Positions 38,213-47,250 are shown, counted from the first letter of the stretch. The stretch is 64,000 bases of DNA from Kocuria sp. TGY1127_2 (GCF_013394385.1 NZ_AP022834.1:930001-994000); one strand, 5' to 3'. Translations and numbers: made by a program. The notes: generated by a model not told the origin, from the letters alone.

Positions 38213-39214
38213 ATGATGGGTGTCATGGTCGGTCCCACCGCGCGAGCCTTGCACATGCTCGAACTACTGCAATCCGCGCAACTGCGCACTGTTTCCGAGC
38301 TGGCAGAACGCCTCGACGTCGACGAACGGACGATTCGCAGAGATGCGGCGCGTCTGTACGATCTGGGAGTGCCGGTCGAAACTCTACGAGGGCGGTACGG
38401 CGGATATCGGCTCGCACCCGGCCAACGCGTCCTCCCGCTTATGTTCAGCAGAGAAGAAGTGGTCGCGGTCTTCCTCGGACTTGCCAATGCGCAGGCAGCA
38501 TCACGTGAACCCGGGATTGCCGCGCAGACTGCCCTATCCAAGATCAAACGAGCGATGCCGACCGCTGATGCGAAGCGGATCGACATGCTGCTCGGAGTGA
38601 TGACGGGTTCGTCCCAGTATGGGGGAGCGGCACCCGACCCAGCCGTGATGCTGACTCTGGCGGAGGCCGTGAACCATCGAGACGTCCTCGACCTGCGCTA
38701 TCTCAGCGCCAAAGGGGGCCTGTCGTGGCGCACGATTCACCCTTATGCCCTGGTCGCGCACTCAGATCGCTGGTATCTCCTCGCATTCGACACGGACAGG
38801 CAGGATGAACGTACATTCCGGGTAGACCGTATCCGGTCGGTCCGCTCAATTGGTGGAACCTTCGCATTGCCGCGGCCGCACGAGACAGAAGGTCACCTCC
38901 TCGAGTCCTTTGCCAATGCGGACTACCGGTGGCACGTCGTGCTGCGCATTCGCCAGACAGCGGATCGCATCCGGGCACATCTGCCGCTCAGCGTCGCCCG
39001 ACTCGAGGGGCTGGACCGTACGGCGGACCAAGGATGCGAAGACGCACCGTCTTGGTATCGAGCCGAGATCCATGCCGAGAACCTCGACTGGCTACCGTCC
39101 GTCATCGCGGCACTCGACTGTGAGGTGGTGATCGATCGTCCCAATGAACTCCGAGACCGGGTGAGGGCCACGGCGACGAGGATGCTGCACACGGCCGATG
39201 ACATCTTAGATTGA
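38213..39214 (+). CDS. WYL-domain transcriptional regulator
   Basis: 333 residues. An N-terminal winged helix-turn-helix (RALHMLELLQSAQLRTVSELAERLDVDERTIRRD, about 10-43) is followed by RYGGYRLAPG, the usual bridge, a WYL domain (about 145-220, with LDLRYLSAKGG, TIHPYALVAHSDRWYLLAFD and RTFRVDRI) and a WCX-type C-terminal domain. Such regulators sense unknown ligands, sometimes nucleic acid. The start may be 38213, 38216 or 38225. It is paired with the divergent VOC gene. Confidence 0.92.
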   Translation: MMGVMVGPTARALHMLELLQSAQLRTVSELAERLDVDERTIRRDAARLYDLGVPVETLRGRYGGYRLAPGQRVLPLMFSREEVVAVFLGLANAQAASREPGIAAQTALSKIKRAMPTADAKRIDMLLGVMTGSSQYGGAAPDPAVMLTLAEAVNHRDVLDLRYLSAKGGLSWRTIHPYALVAHSDRWYLLAFDTDRQDERTFRVDRIRSVRSIGGTFALPRPHETEGHLLESFANADYRWHVVLRIRQTADRIRAHLPLSVARLEGLDRTADQGCEDAPSWYRAEIHAENLDWLPSVIAALDCEVVIDRPNELRDRVRATATRMLHTADDILD

Positions 39215-39225
39215 TCTTGATTCGG

Positions 39226-39750
39226 TCAAGACGGAATGGCTTGACCGGCGTTCTCGGCAACGCGCTGCAGCTGATTCTCGTACGCTCCGTCACGTGTGTA
39301 GACGACCAACCCGGCAAGTAGGACCTGTGTGAAAGCGGCCAGGGCCGCCAACGAGCCTTCGTCCTGTTCATTGTCGGAAGTCTCTTGCATTATTTGTGTC
39401 GTTGGCGCGCGGTTATGAGCACGTTCGCCTACGAGCAGGGGCTCACTGTTCACGAAGCATCCGTGGGGGTGCCCATTATTTGAATACTCGACTACCGCGC
39501 GGTCGAGCATCGCTTGCAGAAGATCGCGGGGACTGTTCTTTCCGGTCCCGGCGTGGGTCACCGGCCTCGGGTCCGCCTGGTACCGGGCGACAACCTCGTC
39601 GAAGAGTGCACGCTTGTCGCCGAAAGAGGTCTACAGGCTCGGAGCCGAGATGCCTGGCTCTCGGGTGAGGCCACCGATCGAGGTCTTCTCATACCCAAAC
39701 TCTCAGAACAGCCACATGGCTCGATCCAATGCAAGTCCCCCGCAGCCATT
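39226..39750 (-). pseudogene. TetR-family regulator with two in-frame stops
   Basis: Reading the minus strand gives ALDRAMWLF-stop-EFGYEKTSIGGLTREPGISAPSL-stop-TSFGDKRALFDEVVARY, a TetR helix-turn-helix interrupted by TGA (39703-39705, where Trp is expected) and TAG (39631-39633, where the conserved Tyr is expected). Past these the frame stays open to 39226 as the ligand domain (RDLLQAMLDRAVVEYSNNGHPHGCFVNSE). The 5' end before Ala-Leu-Asp is not recognisable. Both lesions look like single-base substitutions. Confidence 0.88.
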
Positions 39751-39815
39751 GGTTGGTAGGTCGGGTCTCGAACCTTCACTCCTCATCTGTTCCGATTTCC
39801 TGCTTGATAACGGTG

Positions 39816-40607
39816 TCAAACAGTGAGATGACGGACTATCTCGTGGGCGACAGCAAGCATCCCATCCTCATTCGGGTGGTACGACCCGGAAGTAGATTCT
39901 ACTTCGGACTTGAACCCGAATATCCAAGGCTCTTTGGTGCCAAGACCATGATCCCGACTCAATTCCGACGCCGCCAGCAGCTCTGCGCCTGACCTCTCAG
40001 CCGCCAAACGGAAAGCAGCAGCCAGGGCTGCCTGTATATCCGCGAAAGACTCCGTCTGTTTAGGAGTGAAAGGCAGCGAGGCTCGTGCTCTGGCATCCGC
40101 GGGGATGATGGTCAGATAGTCGACCAGCAGAATCCGGGGGCTTCGCGCTCGGTCCCGGACTGCCGAAACGATACGTGTCAGTCCGCTCACCACTGCTTCG
40201 ATGGAATGTTCGGTCGGTGAGGGAATCCCGGTTGCCAACTCCTGGCCCATCATCTGCGTGAGGGGGCTGTTGGGGGCTTTCATGGACCAGGCAGTGTAGA
40301 GCATGGATCCGAGGAAGTGGAGGTCGTTGCCTCCCGCGGTAACGGTCACGATGTCCGCATTCGCTGGGACTCCCTGGATTTGAGGGGCAAACGTGGCGCC
40401 AGTGCCTGTACGGTGTGATTCCTCAAGGATGGTAGAGGTGGTTGCTCCAGATACCGTGAGATCGATCAAATTGACACCCATAACTTCAGCGGCGATATGC
40501 GCGTAATTGCGTTTCGACCGCATCGCATCAGGGTCGGCGACTGGCTCGATGGTTGGACCCGCTGCAAATGAGCTTCCCAGTGATACAAAGGTGCGTTTTT
40601 CGGACAT
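39816..40607 (-). CDS. SGNH/GDSL-type hydrolase
   Basis: 263 residues. Block I is FVSLGSSFAAGP with the nucleophile Ser (GSS instead of GDS), block III is TAGGNDLH, and block V is YHPNEDG with the catalytic His. It resembles actinobacterial SGNH lipases/esterases of the Streptomyces scabies esterase type. There is no signal peptide, so it is probably cytoplasmic. ATG 40607 is preferred over GTG 40649. It is third in a minus-strand row after an SDR and an alpha/beta hydrolase, with gaps of 91 and 106 bases. Confidence 0.85.
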   Translation of the reverse strand: MSEKRTFVSLGSSFAAGPTIEPVADPDAMRSKRNYAHIAAEVMGVNLIDLTVSGATTSTILEESHRTGTGATFAPQIQGVPANADIVTVTAGGNDLHFLGSMLYTAWSMKAPNSPLTQMMGQELATGIPSPTEHSIEAVVSGLTRIVSAVRDRARSPRILLVDYLTIIPADARARASLPFTPKQTESFADIQAALAAAFRLAAERSGAELLAASELSRDHGLGTKEPWIFGFKSEVESTSGSYHPNEDGMLAVAHEIVRHLTV

Positions 40608-40713
40608 CGCAAGCTGCTTTCTGTCGAACGGCGGACAAGTTAGTGACACGCTAGAAGTCGTTGTGTCACTGGAACGACGGATGCTCTCAACACTTCAATA
40701 AATGCCGGCATAC

Positions 40714-41646
40714 TCAGCGTGTGTGTTTGGCGATGAAGGCTCGTTGCGCGGCTGCGTGGTCCTCATCCTCGGGGCTTTGGCCCCCGAACCCTCCGTGCGG
40801 CATCGCTTCGAATACATGGAGCTCGGCTTCAACCCCTACCGCGAGAAGTTTGCGATGCATGCGTACCGTGTTCGAGAGGAAGAGATCTCGCGTACCGCTT
40901 TGGAGAAACGTCGGAGGAAACCCTGTGAGGTCGCCGAAGATCGGCGACAGATACGGATCAGTGAGGTCCGCGCCATCGGCATAGAGATCGTTCACCGTTG
41001 CAAGGCTGCTGAGGACATTGTCGACTCCATCGAGAACGGTGAAAGTATCACCAGACTCGGTCAAGTCGATTTCCGGGGTATTGAGAATGAGTGCAGCAGG
41101 CAGCGGTAGACTTTCGTTCTTGGCCCGTAGCGCAAGGGCAGCGGCGAGATTTCCCCCGGCAGAACCTCCGCCGACGATGATTCTTCTCGGATCATGCGAT
41201 TCCAAGAGACGCTGATAAACGGTTGTCGCGTCGTCGAGGGCCGCCGGGTAGGGGTCTATGGGTGGCATTCGATAATCAACGCCCCATGTGACCTGGTTGG
41301 AGGAGAGCGCGGCCACCGCAGTCATCGCGCGGCATGCGTCTCCGCCACCCATGAACAGACCGCCTCCGTGGAAGTTGAGATAGATTAACTCGTCCGGCTT
41401 CTCACCAACGCCGCCTGGCCTGGCAACATAAACGGTTACCTCGTCAACTGTCAGAGTGTCGATTGAGACGGGGAGTTCGTGACCGAGGAACTGCCGGGCG
41501 ATATATTCGTTGCTCTGTTCTACAAGATTTATCCACCCTTCGGTGTCGCCGCGTTCGGGAAACTGCGTGGCCGGATTGCGAAATCCGAGCCACCGCTGAG
41601 CCTGTGGGCTGATGGTAGAGGGCACCGGATATGAGGGATCGGTCAT
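40714..41646 (-). CDS. Alpha/beta hydrolase, hormone-sensitive-lipase-like esterase
   Basis: 310 residues. The oxyanion HGGG motif (YLNFHGGGLFMGGG) comes before the nucleophile elbow GGGSAGGN; a late Asp (SGTRDLFL) and His (MPHGGFGG) complete the triad. It should hydrolyse short-chain esters. GGAAAGG lies 9 bases before the ATG. It stands between an SDR and an SGNH hydrolase on the same strand, suggesting a small catabolic unit for an esterified alcohol or ketone (inference). Confidence 0.9.
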   Translation of the reverse strand: MTDPSYPVPSTISPQAQRWLGFRNPATQFPERGDTEGWINLVEQSNEYIARQFLGHELPVSIDTLTVDEVTVYVARPGGVGEKPDELIYLNFHGGGLFMGGGDACRAMTAVAALSSNQVTWGVDYRMPPIDPYPAALDDATTVYQRLLESHDPRRIIVGGGSAGGNLAAALALRAKNESLPLPAALILNTPEIDLTESGDTFTVLDGVDNVLSSLATVNDLYADGADLTDPYLSPIFGDLTGFPPTFLQSGTRDLFLSNTVRMHRKLLAVGVEAELHVFEAMPHGGFGGQSPEDEDHAAAQRAFIAKHTR

Positions 41647-41737
41647 GGGTGGTTGCCTTTCCTGGACCGTAGAAATTCATGACTGCTGGCCCACGGGGTG
41701 GGAATATACGACGTGAAACTCGCCGCTGATACAGGTA

Positions 41738-42580
41738 TCAGGTAAGTGAGCTGGTGAAATTTGGATCTGTGCGTACGGCCCCGACCACTCCACCATCGAC
41801 AAGCAGGTCAGTGCCGGTGACGAAGGATGCATTTCGGCTGAGAAGAAATGCAGCGGCATCGGCAATATCTGAAGGCGTGCCGATTCGGCCGGTCCCGGAA
41901 ACGCCGATCATGGCCAGCATTGCCTGTCCATTTTCTCCTGAGAGCTCTAACTGCCCCATGGCAGTGGAGATAATTCCCGGACTGATGGAGTTGATCCGTG
42001 CGCCCTGGGCACCCCACGAGCGGCTGGCTGCCTGAACGCGGAGTTGATTCGCCCTCTTGGCCAAACCATAAGCGGCGCCCGTGTCCCCGACTGAGTCGGC
42101 AGAAAGGAACGGAAGTGCCAAAAGTTCATCTGCCGGGGCAGTCGCCAACGCAAATTCAACTTCGGGCGACATCGGCGACTTCATATGACCGGCCATGCTG
42201 GAAATAATGACTCCGGCGCCTCCAGCACTGATAACAGTGGAGAACTCTTCGAGAACGATTGCGACCCCCAATAGATCAACACGCAGGATCGCATCAACCG
42301 GCGCCTGAACTGGTGACAGGCCCGCAGTATGAACCACCTGGGTAATTGGCCCCAGTGCTCGAGCCTTGTCCGCCAAGGCCCGCACAGACTCGCGGGCCGA
42401 TACATCGACCGCGGCTCCTATCGCATCGAACCCGTCAGCGCGCAGAGCTTCGGTTTTGCCGGTGGCAAGATCCTCGTCGAAATCAGCCAGTACGATCTGA
42501 CTACCTGCGCCTTGTCGACGGGCGATGGCTTCACCCATCGCGCCCACACCAATGATGACCACAACTTGTTTCTCAGGCAT
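41738..42580 (-). CDS. Short-chain dehydrogenase/reductase
   Basis: 280 residues. The N-terminal nucleotide motif GVGAMGEAIARR replaces the usual TGxxxGIG, followed by VLADFDED and HTAGLS at the NNAG position. The catalytic Ser is in IISSMAGH, and YGLAKRAN carries Tyr-x3-Lys. The C terminus has the family's GTPSDIADAAAFLLS and TGTDLLVDGG. ATG 42580 has AAAGGA 8 bases upstream; the frame is open further but lacks support. It is divergent from the TetR gene at 43070. Confidence 0.92.
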   Translation of the reverse strand: MPEKQVVVIIGVGAMGEAIARRQGAGSQIVLADFDEDLATGKTEALRADGFDAIGAAVDVSARESVRALADKARALGPITQVVHTAGLSPVQAPVDAILRVDLLGVAIVLEEFSTVISAGGAGVIISSMAGHMKSPMSPEVEFALATAPADELLALPFLSADSVGDTGAAYGLAKRANQLRVQAASRSWGAQGARINSISPGIISTAMGQLELSGENGQAMLAMIGVSGTGRIGTPSDIADAAAFLLSRNASFVTGTDLLVDGGVVGAVRTDPNFTSSLT

Positions 42581-42599
42581 CCGAGTCCTTTTGAAATCG

Positions 42600-42612
42600 A
42601 GACAATTTGTCT
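42600..42612. promoter_or_regulatory. Candidate operator for the SDR-hydrolase unit
   Basis: AGACAA-T-TTGTCT, a perfect 6-bp dyad, about 20 bases upstream of the SDR start and facing the divergent TetR gene. Confidence 0.5.
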
Positions 42613-42995
42613 TCGTTATGGTGCAAGACTCTACGCTTGAGCTGGCCAGAAGGTATAGCCCTCGCGCGGTGGTGGAACCTTCAGCCCTTTCTCTCAGCGA
42701 AGCGCGATGCTGTGCTTGGTAAAGAACGTGTGAGTGCTCACCGAGTGTGGCCACCAGGAGAAGCACGCGGCGGACGAGATTCCCGACCCAATGTGGGGAA
42801 GGCAAACGAGAGCGGCTCCGGATCGCGAGTTACCTGGCGAGCGACTGATGCTGCTGGCCATACCATCGTAGAGATCTTTGCCATGGGAAGAGGAGGCGTC
42901 TATCCATGAACGTCGTACGACGGGACGAAGGTCTACCATGACGGTCCTCAGGATCATCGCGAGTAAAGGCTTGAAGGGCCGGACCAGCCGATGCC

Positions 42996-43019
42996 AGCCC
43001 AGCTTTCCTGCTGGGCTTT
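42996..43019 (+). terminator. Hairpin in the SDR-TetR intergenic region
   Basis: AGCCCAGC, 6-base loop, GCTGGGCT, then TT. It could end a short transcript or be a worn remnant. Otherwise 42613-43069 has no gene I can support. Confidence 0.45.
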
Positions 43020-43069
43020 CGCGCAAGTTGTAGTTCTGAATCTTTTGCAAATACGTGGAAGATGGTGTC

Positions 43070-43663
43070 ATGGCAAATGGACGACCGGGCCGTGCTCGTA
43101 GCGAGAAGTCTAGACTGGCCATCCTTGAAGCAACGCGTGACGAGCTTGTTGCGCGCGGATACGACAAATTTTCTATCGACCGGGTTTCAGCGATGGCGGG
43201 GGTCGGTAAACAGACAATCTATCGTTGGTACCCCACAAAGAGTGCGCTCGTCGCAGAAGGCATCCTCCACGGCAATCTCTCACCGACCATACCGGTTGCT
43301 CATTCAGACGACATCCGGAGGGATATCACCGCCTGGATGAGCGATTTCGCTCACGCAACAGCCAACCCGGACAACGCTGCACTGCTTCGGGCCACCACTT
43401 CCGCGACTGCCGAGAACGCCGCGGTCGCTGCACAATACGAGGACCAGGTCACGCGAAAAACGCGTGCAGCCCTTGTCTCTCGCTTCCAAGACGCGATCAA
43501 AGTCGGGCAGGTGCGGGAAGAGGCGCCAGTTCACGCTGCCGTGGAGGCGCTACTTGGTGCTGTGCTGATTCGAGTACTTACGCGCCAGGAAGTTGACCAG
43601 GCGGTCGTCAATGAACTTATCGATGTCGTGTTCATTGGTTTGGGTGTCGTTCGGGAGCGGTAA
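43070..43663 (+). CDS. TetR-family regulator
   Basis: 197 residues. The helix-turn-helix is RDELVARGYDKFSIDRVSAMAGVGKQTIYRWYPTKSALV (about 22-60). The C-terminal domain resembles the TetR_C_11 type (DEx alanine-rich helices, then VEALLGAVLIRVLTRQEVD). ATG 43070 has GGAAG 8 bases upstream. It is the probable regulator of the divergent SDR - hydrolase - SGNH group, though nearly 490 bases separate them. Confidence 0.92.
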   Translation: MANGRPGRARSEKSRLAILEATRDELVARGYDKFSIDRVSAMAGVGKQTIYRWYPTKSALVAEGILHGNLSPTIPVAHSDDIRRDITAWMSDFAHATANPDNAALLRATTSATAENAAVAAQYEDQVTRKTRAALVSRFQDAIKVGQVREEAPVHAAVEALLGAVLIRVLTRQEVDQAVVNELIDVVFIGLGVVRER

Positions 43664-44128
43664 GAGCCAGCGATAACGCCTAGGCTGGCGGGGCTGCGCT
43701 CGCGGGCTGGCGGTTCAGGACGGTTCCAGACGTCCTCGAAGTTAGTGCGACACGCAACGAAGAGGGCTTTGCCCACGTGGGGATCGAACTAGCCAATTCT
43801 TGGGCAGGTGGGCACCCTGAGTTTGACTTCGAGCCCGGTCCGCCGAGATGAGCGCCGAGGGCGTCATCTCATCTCGGATCTCGCCTCTGGTCGACTCGTT
43901 GGTTTCAGCAAGGGGCTTCTGCACGCCCCAACCCGAAGAAGTCGTTCCCAAACTGAACGAACCGGCCCCGTGCCCGTCTTAAGCTGCGGGAGGGGGAATG
44001 CGGCTTCCGGGCGGCCCGGTTTGAACAGTTAGACTATCCTGCGGTCCGGGCGCACTCCGAACCGATGGCATTGGCCCGAGACCTTCCCCCGATAACTCCC
44101 CTTGACTAGTTTCCACCTTTGCAGGGGA
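43664..44128. other. Intergenic region with no supported gene; one dyad
   Basis: No reading frame here matches a family I know. A 10-bp perfect dyad CCGAGATGAG...CTCATCTCGG spans 43843-43877, with 15 bases between its arms. The region looks like worn sequence between two cassettes. Confidence 0.5.
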
Positions 44129-44710
44129 TCAATCGTCCGCTCGACGGGTCTTCAATCGCATCAGGAGTCGGTTCACCCTCTTGGCACGCAATGCCTCATT
44201 CGGAGCGGTCAAAATGGGGTGGAGAGCGCTGTAGCGCTCGGAGCGGCTGAGTGCGGCGAAAGCAATTTGGGCCGCAGGCTCCGCGGCGAGCGCCTCGGTC
44301 AGCTCCACCGGGACCTCGACCGCGGCCGAACCAGGATAGGCGCGTTCCCAACGCCCATCGGCTTTGGCACGTTCTATCTCGTCGATTCCGCGTGGCCGCA
44401 AGCGACCTTCTGAGACGAGACGGGCCACGACGGCGACGTTCCGCTGTGACCACACTGATCCGGTCCGTCGTGGCGTGAAGCGTTGCAGAAAGACATATTC
44501 GTCGAATGCTTTGCGCTGCCCGTCGATCCATCCGCTGCACAGAGCTTCTTCGAGCGCTTCCTGGTACGTCAGGGAGGTCGGTGAAGTCGTGCCTTTCTTC
44601 GCGAGCATGAGCCAGACGCCGTCGGAATGGTCGTCGTTGACTTCCAGCCATTCCCGCCAGGCGTTGGTTCCGGCGACGACAAGGGGCGAGTCGGTGGAGG
44701 ATGAGGTCAT
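44129..44710 (-). CDS. YdeI/OmpD-associated family protein
   Basis: 193 residues. Family stretches: WREWLEVNDDHSDGVWLMLAKKG, SLTYQEALEEALCSGWIDGQ and RFTPRRTGSVWSQRN near the N terminus, then a C-terminal helical part ending in Arg-rich sequence. Members have been linked to antimicrobial-peptide or bacteriocin tolerance, but the mechanism is unknown. It lies 99 bases downstream of a TetR gene on the same strand. Confidence 0.88.
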   Translation of the reverse strand: MTSSSTDSPLVVAGTNAWREWLEVNDDHSDGVWLMLAKKGTTSPTSLTYQEALEEALCSGWIDGQRKAFDEYVFLQRFTPRRTGSVWSQRNVAVVARLVSEGRLRPRGIDEIERAKADGRWERAYPGSAAVEVPVELTEALAAEPAAQIAFAALSRSERYSALHPILTAPNEALRAKRVNRLLMRLKTRRADD

Positions 44711-44809
44711 GGGCTCGGCTTATCTTCCTCTTTCAGATCGGCATGGGCTCCGCGGTCGGACTCAGCGGTCGAGTCCGACCTGGTCCGGCTCTATCCGGGC
44801 GGACCGTAG

Positions 44810-45496
44810 TCAGCGGGGGCGGCCTCGACCGAGGGCGGTCAGCCACTCGATCAACAACTGGGTTTCCGCCTTCCCCAGGGTTTCTGGGCTGGCCGCCGCG
44901 ATCTCGATGGCCGCGGCGAGCGGGTCGTCTTTCCGGGGATCAGCTCCGGTGATTGCGGCGATAACTCCTTCGCGTACTGCCTCGGAGAGCTCCGGATCGG
45001 CTTTCGCGAGGACTATTTGTCGGAGAGTCACGCCGGTGTTGGCCACGAGAACGTGTGCGGCGGCTTGCTCGGGGGAGACGACGAGGCGATTCTGTTCGGC
45101 CGCTCGGGTGGTGAGCCCACGCAGGATATCGCTCGCCCGTGACTGAGGTGCCGGCGAATGCCCTGGGCTCACGGTTCCGTACATCAAAGTGTAGAAACCA
45201 GGGTTGGCGAGTCCGAAATCGACGTGAGCATCCCACCCCGACCGAATGTCCTGAATCGGGTCACCGGAGGGTTCCATAGATGCCTTCCCGCCCAGGTAGA
45301 GATCGAAGCCGTGCTCTATGACCGCGTCAATGAGCCCCTGTTTGGATCCGAAAAAGTGATAAAGGGTCGGCATTTTGACCCCGGCAGCATCGCATACGGC
45401 GCGCAGGGAGACTTCTTCGCCGGGGGATGCAGTAATGAGGTCTGCAGCCGCCGAGATGAGCCTTTCTCTGGTGCCGGTTCCGGAACGCTCTGTCAT
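44810..45496 (-). CDS. TetR-family regulator
   Basis: 228 residues. The helix-turn-helix is EEVSLRAVCDAAGVKMPTLYHFFGSKQGLIDAV (about 27-59); the ligand domain is of the TetR_C_33-like kind (LANPGFYTLMYG). ATG 45496 follows TACGAT by 6 bases on the minus strand. Divergent from an SDR; two 21-bp-spaced copies of a palindromic sequence lie between them and are its probable operator. Confidence 0.93.
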   Translation of the reverse strand: MTERSGTGTRERLISAAADLITASPGEEVSLRAVCDAAGVKMPTLYHFFGSKQGLIDAVIEHGFDLYLGGKASMEPSGDPIQDIRSGWDAHVDFGLANPGFYTLMYGTVSPGHSPAPQSRASDILRGLTTRAAEQNRLVVSPEQAAAHVLVANTGVTLRQIVLAKADPELSEAVREGVIAAITGADPRKDDPLAAAIEIAAASPETLGKAETQLLIEWLTALGRGRPR

Positions 45497-45502
45497 GCTG
45501 TT

Positions 45503-45508
45503 ATCGTA
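45503..45508 (-). promoter_or_regulatory. -10 box of a probable leaderless promoter (TetR gene)
   Basis: On the minus strand TACGAT, 6 bases, then ATG 45496. Confidence 0.45.
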
Positions 45509-45515
45509 CAGAACG

Positions 45516-45548
45516 TATCGCTGATATTGAGTTGCATATCGCTGATAT
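45516..45548. promoter_or_regulatory. Tandem operator, two copies of TATCGCTGATAT
   Basis: Copies at 45516-45527 and 45537-45548 are 21 bp apart, two turns of the helix, so two dimers would bind the same DNA face. The second copy extends to the perfect palindrome CATATC-GCT-GATATG. Confidence 0.85.
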
Positions 45549-45560
45549 GGGGGTATTGAA

Positions 45561-46316
45561 ATGACTGATCACACCCTGATGTGCAAGAACGTCCTCATCG
45601 CCGGAGGCGCCAAGAATCTCGGCGGACTAGTCGCACGGCAGGCTGCTGACGCCGGCGCAAACGTTGCGATCCACTACAACTCCGATTCCAGTCGCACCAA
45701 GGCCGAACAGACCCTGGCGGCGGTCCGATCCGCAGGGGTCAAAGCCGAAATCATTCAGGGCGACCTGACTGTTCCGGCGAACATCACGCGTCTCGTCTCG
45801 GAAGCAGAGGCCGCGATCGGCACGATCGACGTAGCGGTGAACACGGTGGGAAAGGTCCTCCGCAAGCCCATCGCTGAGACGACCGAGGTCGAATACGATT
45901 CGATGTTCGACACCAACGCCAAAGCGGCATATTTCTTCATCCAGGAGGCCGGCAAGAGACTCGCTGATGGCGGAAAGATCATCACGATTGTGACCGCACT
46001 CCTCGCTGCATTGACGGATGGTTACTCCACGTATGCCGGCGGCAAATCGCCCGTCGAGCACTCCACCCGGGCGGCCGCCAAGGAGTTTGCCGACCGCGGA
46101 ATTTCGGTGACGGCGGTCGCGCCCGGCCCCATGAATACGCCGTTCTTTTACGGGCAGGAGACCCCGGAGCGCGTCGAGTTCCACAAATCCCAAGCCATGG
46201 GAAACCACCTGACCCAGATCGAAGACATTGCACCCATCGTCCGTTTCTTGGCGTCGGAGGGTTGGTGGATTACGGTCCAGACCATCTTCGCCAACGGAGG
46301 TTATACAACTCGCTGA
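45561..46316 (+). CDS. Short-chain dehydrogenase/reductase
   Basis: 251 residues. GGAKNLGGLVARQ is the nucleotide motif, NTVGKV stands at the NNAG position, and YSTYAGGKSPVEHSTRAAAKEF carries the catalytic Tyr-x3-Lys (YAGGK). The Ser appears as TIVTALLAA, so the classical catalytic Ser is replaced by Thr. VAPGPMNTPFF and FANGGYTTR close the fold. GGGGG lies 7 bases before the ATG. It is probably repressed by the divergent TetR protein. Confidence 0.92.
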   Translation: MTDHTLMCKNVLIAGGAKNLGGLVARQAADAGANVAIHYNSDSSRTKAEQTLAAVRSAGVKAEIIQGDLTVPANITRLVSEAEAAIGTIDVAVNTVGKVLRKPIAETTEVEYDSMFDTNAKAAYFFIQEAGKRLADGGKIITIVTALLAALTDGYSTYAGGKSPVEHSTRAAAKEFADRGISVTAVAPGPMNTPFFYGQETPERVEFHKSQAMGNHLTQIEDIAPIVRFLASEGWWITVQTIFANGGYTTR

Positions 46317-46453
46317 CCTGTGCTGGATGACCCAGGACGACGCATGGGGTGGAGACTGCGTACCACGGTGTTCGCACTCGACCGCATGGTATTCCTAGGC
46401 GAGGCGAGGAGCAGCAGTGAGGCCAACCCTGCGAAAGGTTAGTGGCCGAGCGG

Positions 46454-47149
46454 TTAGACGGTGTCGGTCGCCGGCGGCACAGCCGGTGGAACCGTGGCTT
46501 CCCACACCTCGCGCCATTTCTGGGCAAGGGATTCGATGTTCTCGTGCGCGTTCAGCCCGGAAGGATTGGGTAGCACCCACAACTGGACGTCGTCCGGCCA
46601 GTCGGCCAAGGCGCCTGTACGCTGAAGCCCCATAATCGTTCGCGGAGCTGCGAACGCATCGCGGAATGCCGTAATTCCTACCACGGCCACAGCCTGTGGC
46701 CTGATGACGCGTATGCGCTCGACCAGCTGGGATCCGCCGTCACGCAATTCGGAGCGTGAAAGCTCGTCTGCGCGTGCGGAAGGGCGGGAGACGAGGTTGG
46801 TGATTCCGAGGCCTCGTTCGGCGAGTATCCTCTCATCCGCGGGGGAAAGACCTCGGGAGGCGTCGATGCGACGATCCAGTATTCCGGCGGCTTCGAGTGA
46901 GGCCCAGAATCGGTTTCCCGGTCGCGCGAACGGGGCATTGACGGCGGCCGTCCACGGACTCGGGTTGATCCCAATGATGAGTATCCGAACGAGCCCCGTG
47001 TTCTGCTCGTCCCGAGGATAAGGGAGCACGTCTTCGCGTCCATTCCCCGAGCTGACGGCGTGTGCGGTCTCCTTGCGGGTGGGGCGCCGGTCGCCCAGAT
47101 GCGACCGGCTACGCCACGGTTCCCAATTCTCCGGCAAGGCTGAGGTCAT
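46454..47149 (-). CDS. mug: G/U mismatch-specific DNA glycosylase
   Basis: 231 residues. The active-site motif reads GINPSPWTAAVNAPFARPGNRFW, and the closing motif is LPNPSGLNAH; both are diagnostic of the MUG branch of uracil-DNA glycosylases. It removes uracil or ethenocytosine opposite G. An N-terminal, Arg-rich extension of about 45 residues is not usual. TAGAGT lies 8 bases upstream of the ATG. It is divergent from the oxidoreductase at 47286. Confidence 0.9.
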   Translation of the reverse strand: MTSALPENWEPWRSRSHLGDRRPTRKETAHAVSSGNGREDVLPYPRDEQNTGLVRILIIGINPSPWTAAVNAPFARPGNRFWASLEAAGILDRRIDASRGLSPADERILAERGLGITNLVSRPSARADELSRSELRDGGSQLVERIRVIRPQAVAVVGITAFRDAFAAPRTIMGLQRTGALADWPDDVQLWVLPNPSGLNAHENIESLAQKWREVWEATVPPAVPPATDTV

Positions 47150-47250
47150 GGGCCCTCACTCTACGCGGAAACCACATAACGGACGATGTGGCTTCGAGGC
47201 CCGGCCTGGTCATGCCGTGAAGGGCCACGTTAATCGTTATTGCATAACCG

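Noticed and set aside
42613-42909. Plus-strand frame of about 100 codons in the SDR-TetR gap
   Set aside because: No similarity that I can see to any family, and no ribosome site.
47230-47248. GTTAT-TGC-ATAAC dyad between mug and the oxidoreductase gene as an operator
   Set aside because: Only 5-bp arms; too weak beside the stronger palindrome at 47258-47269.
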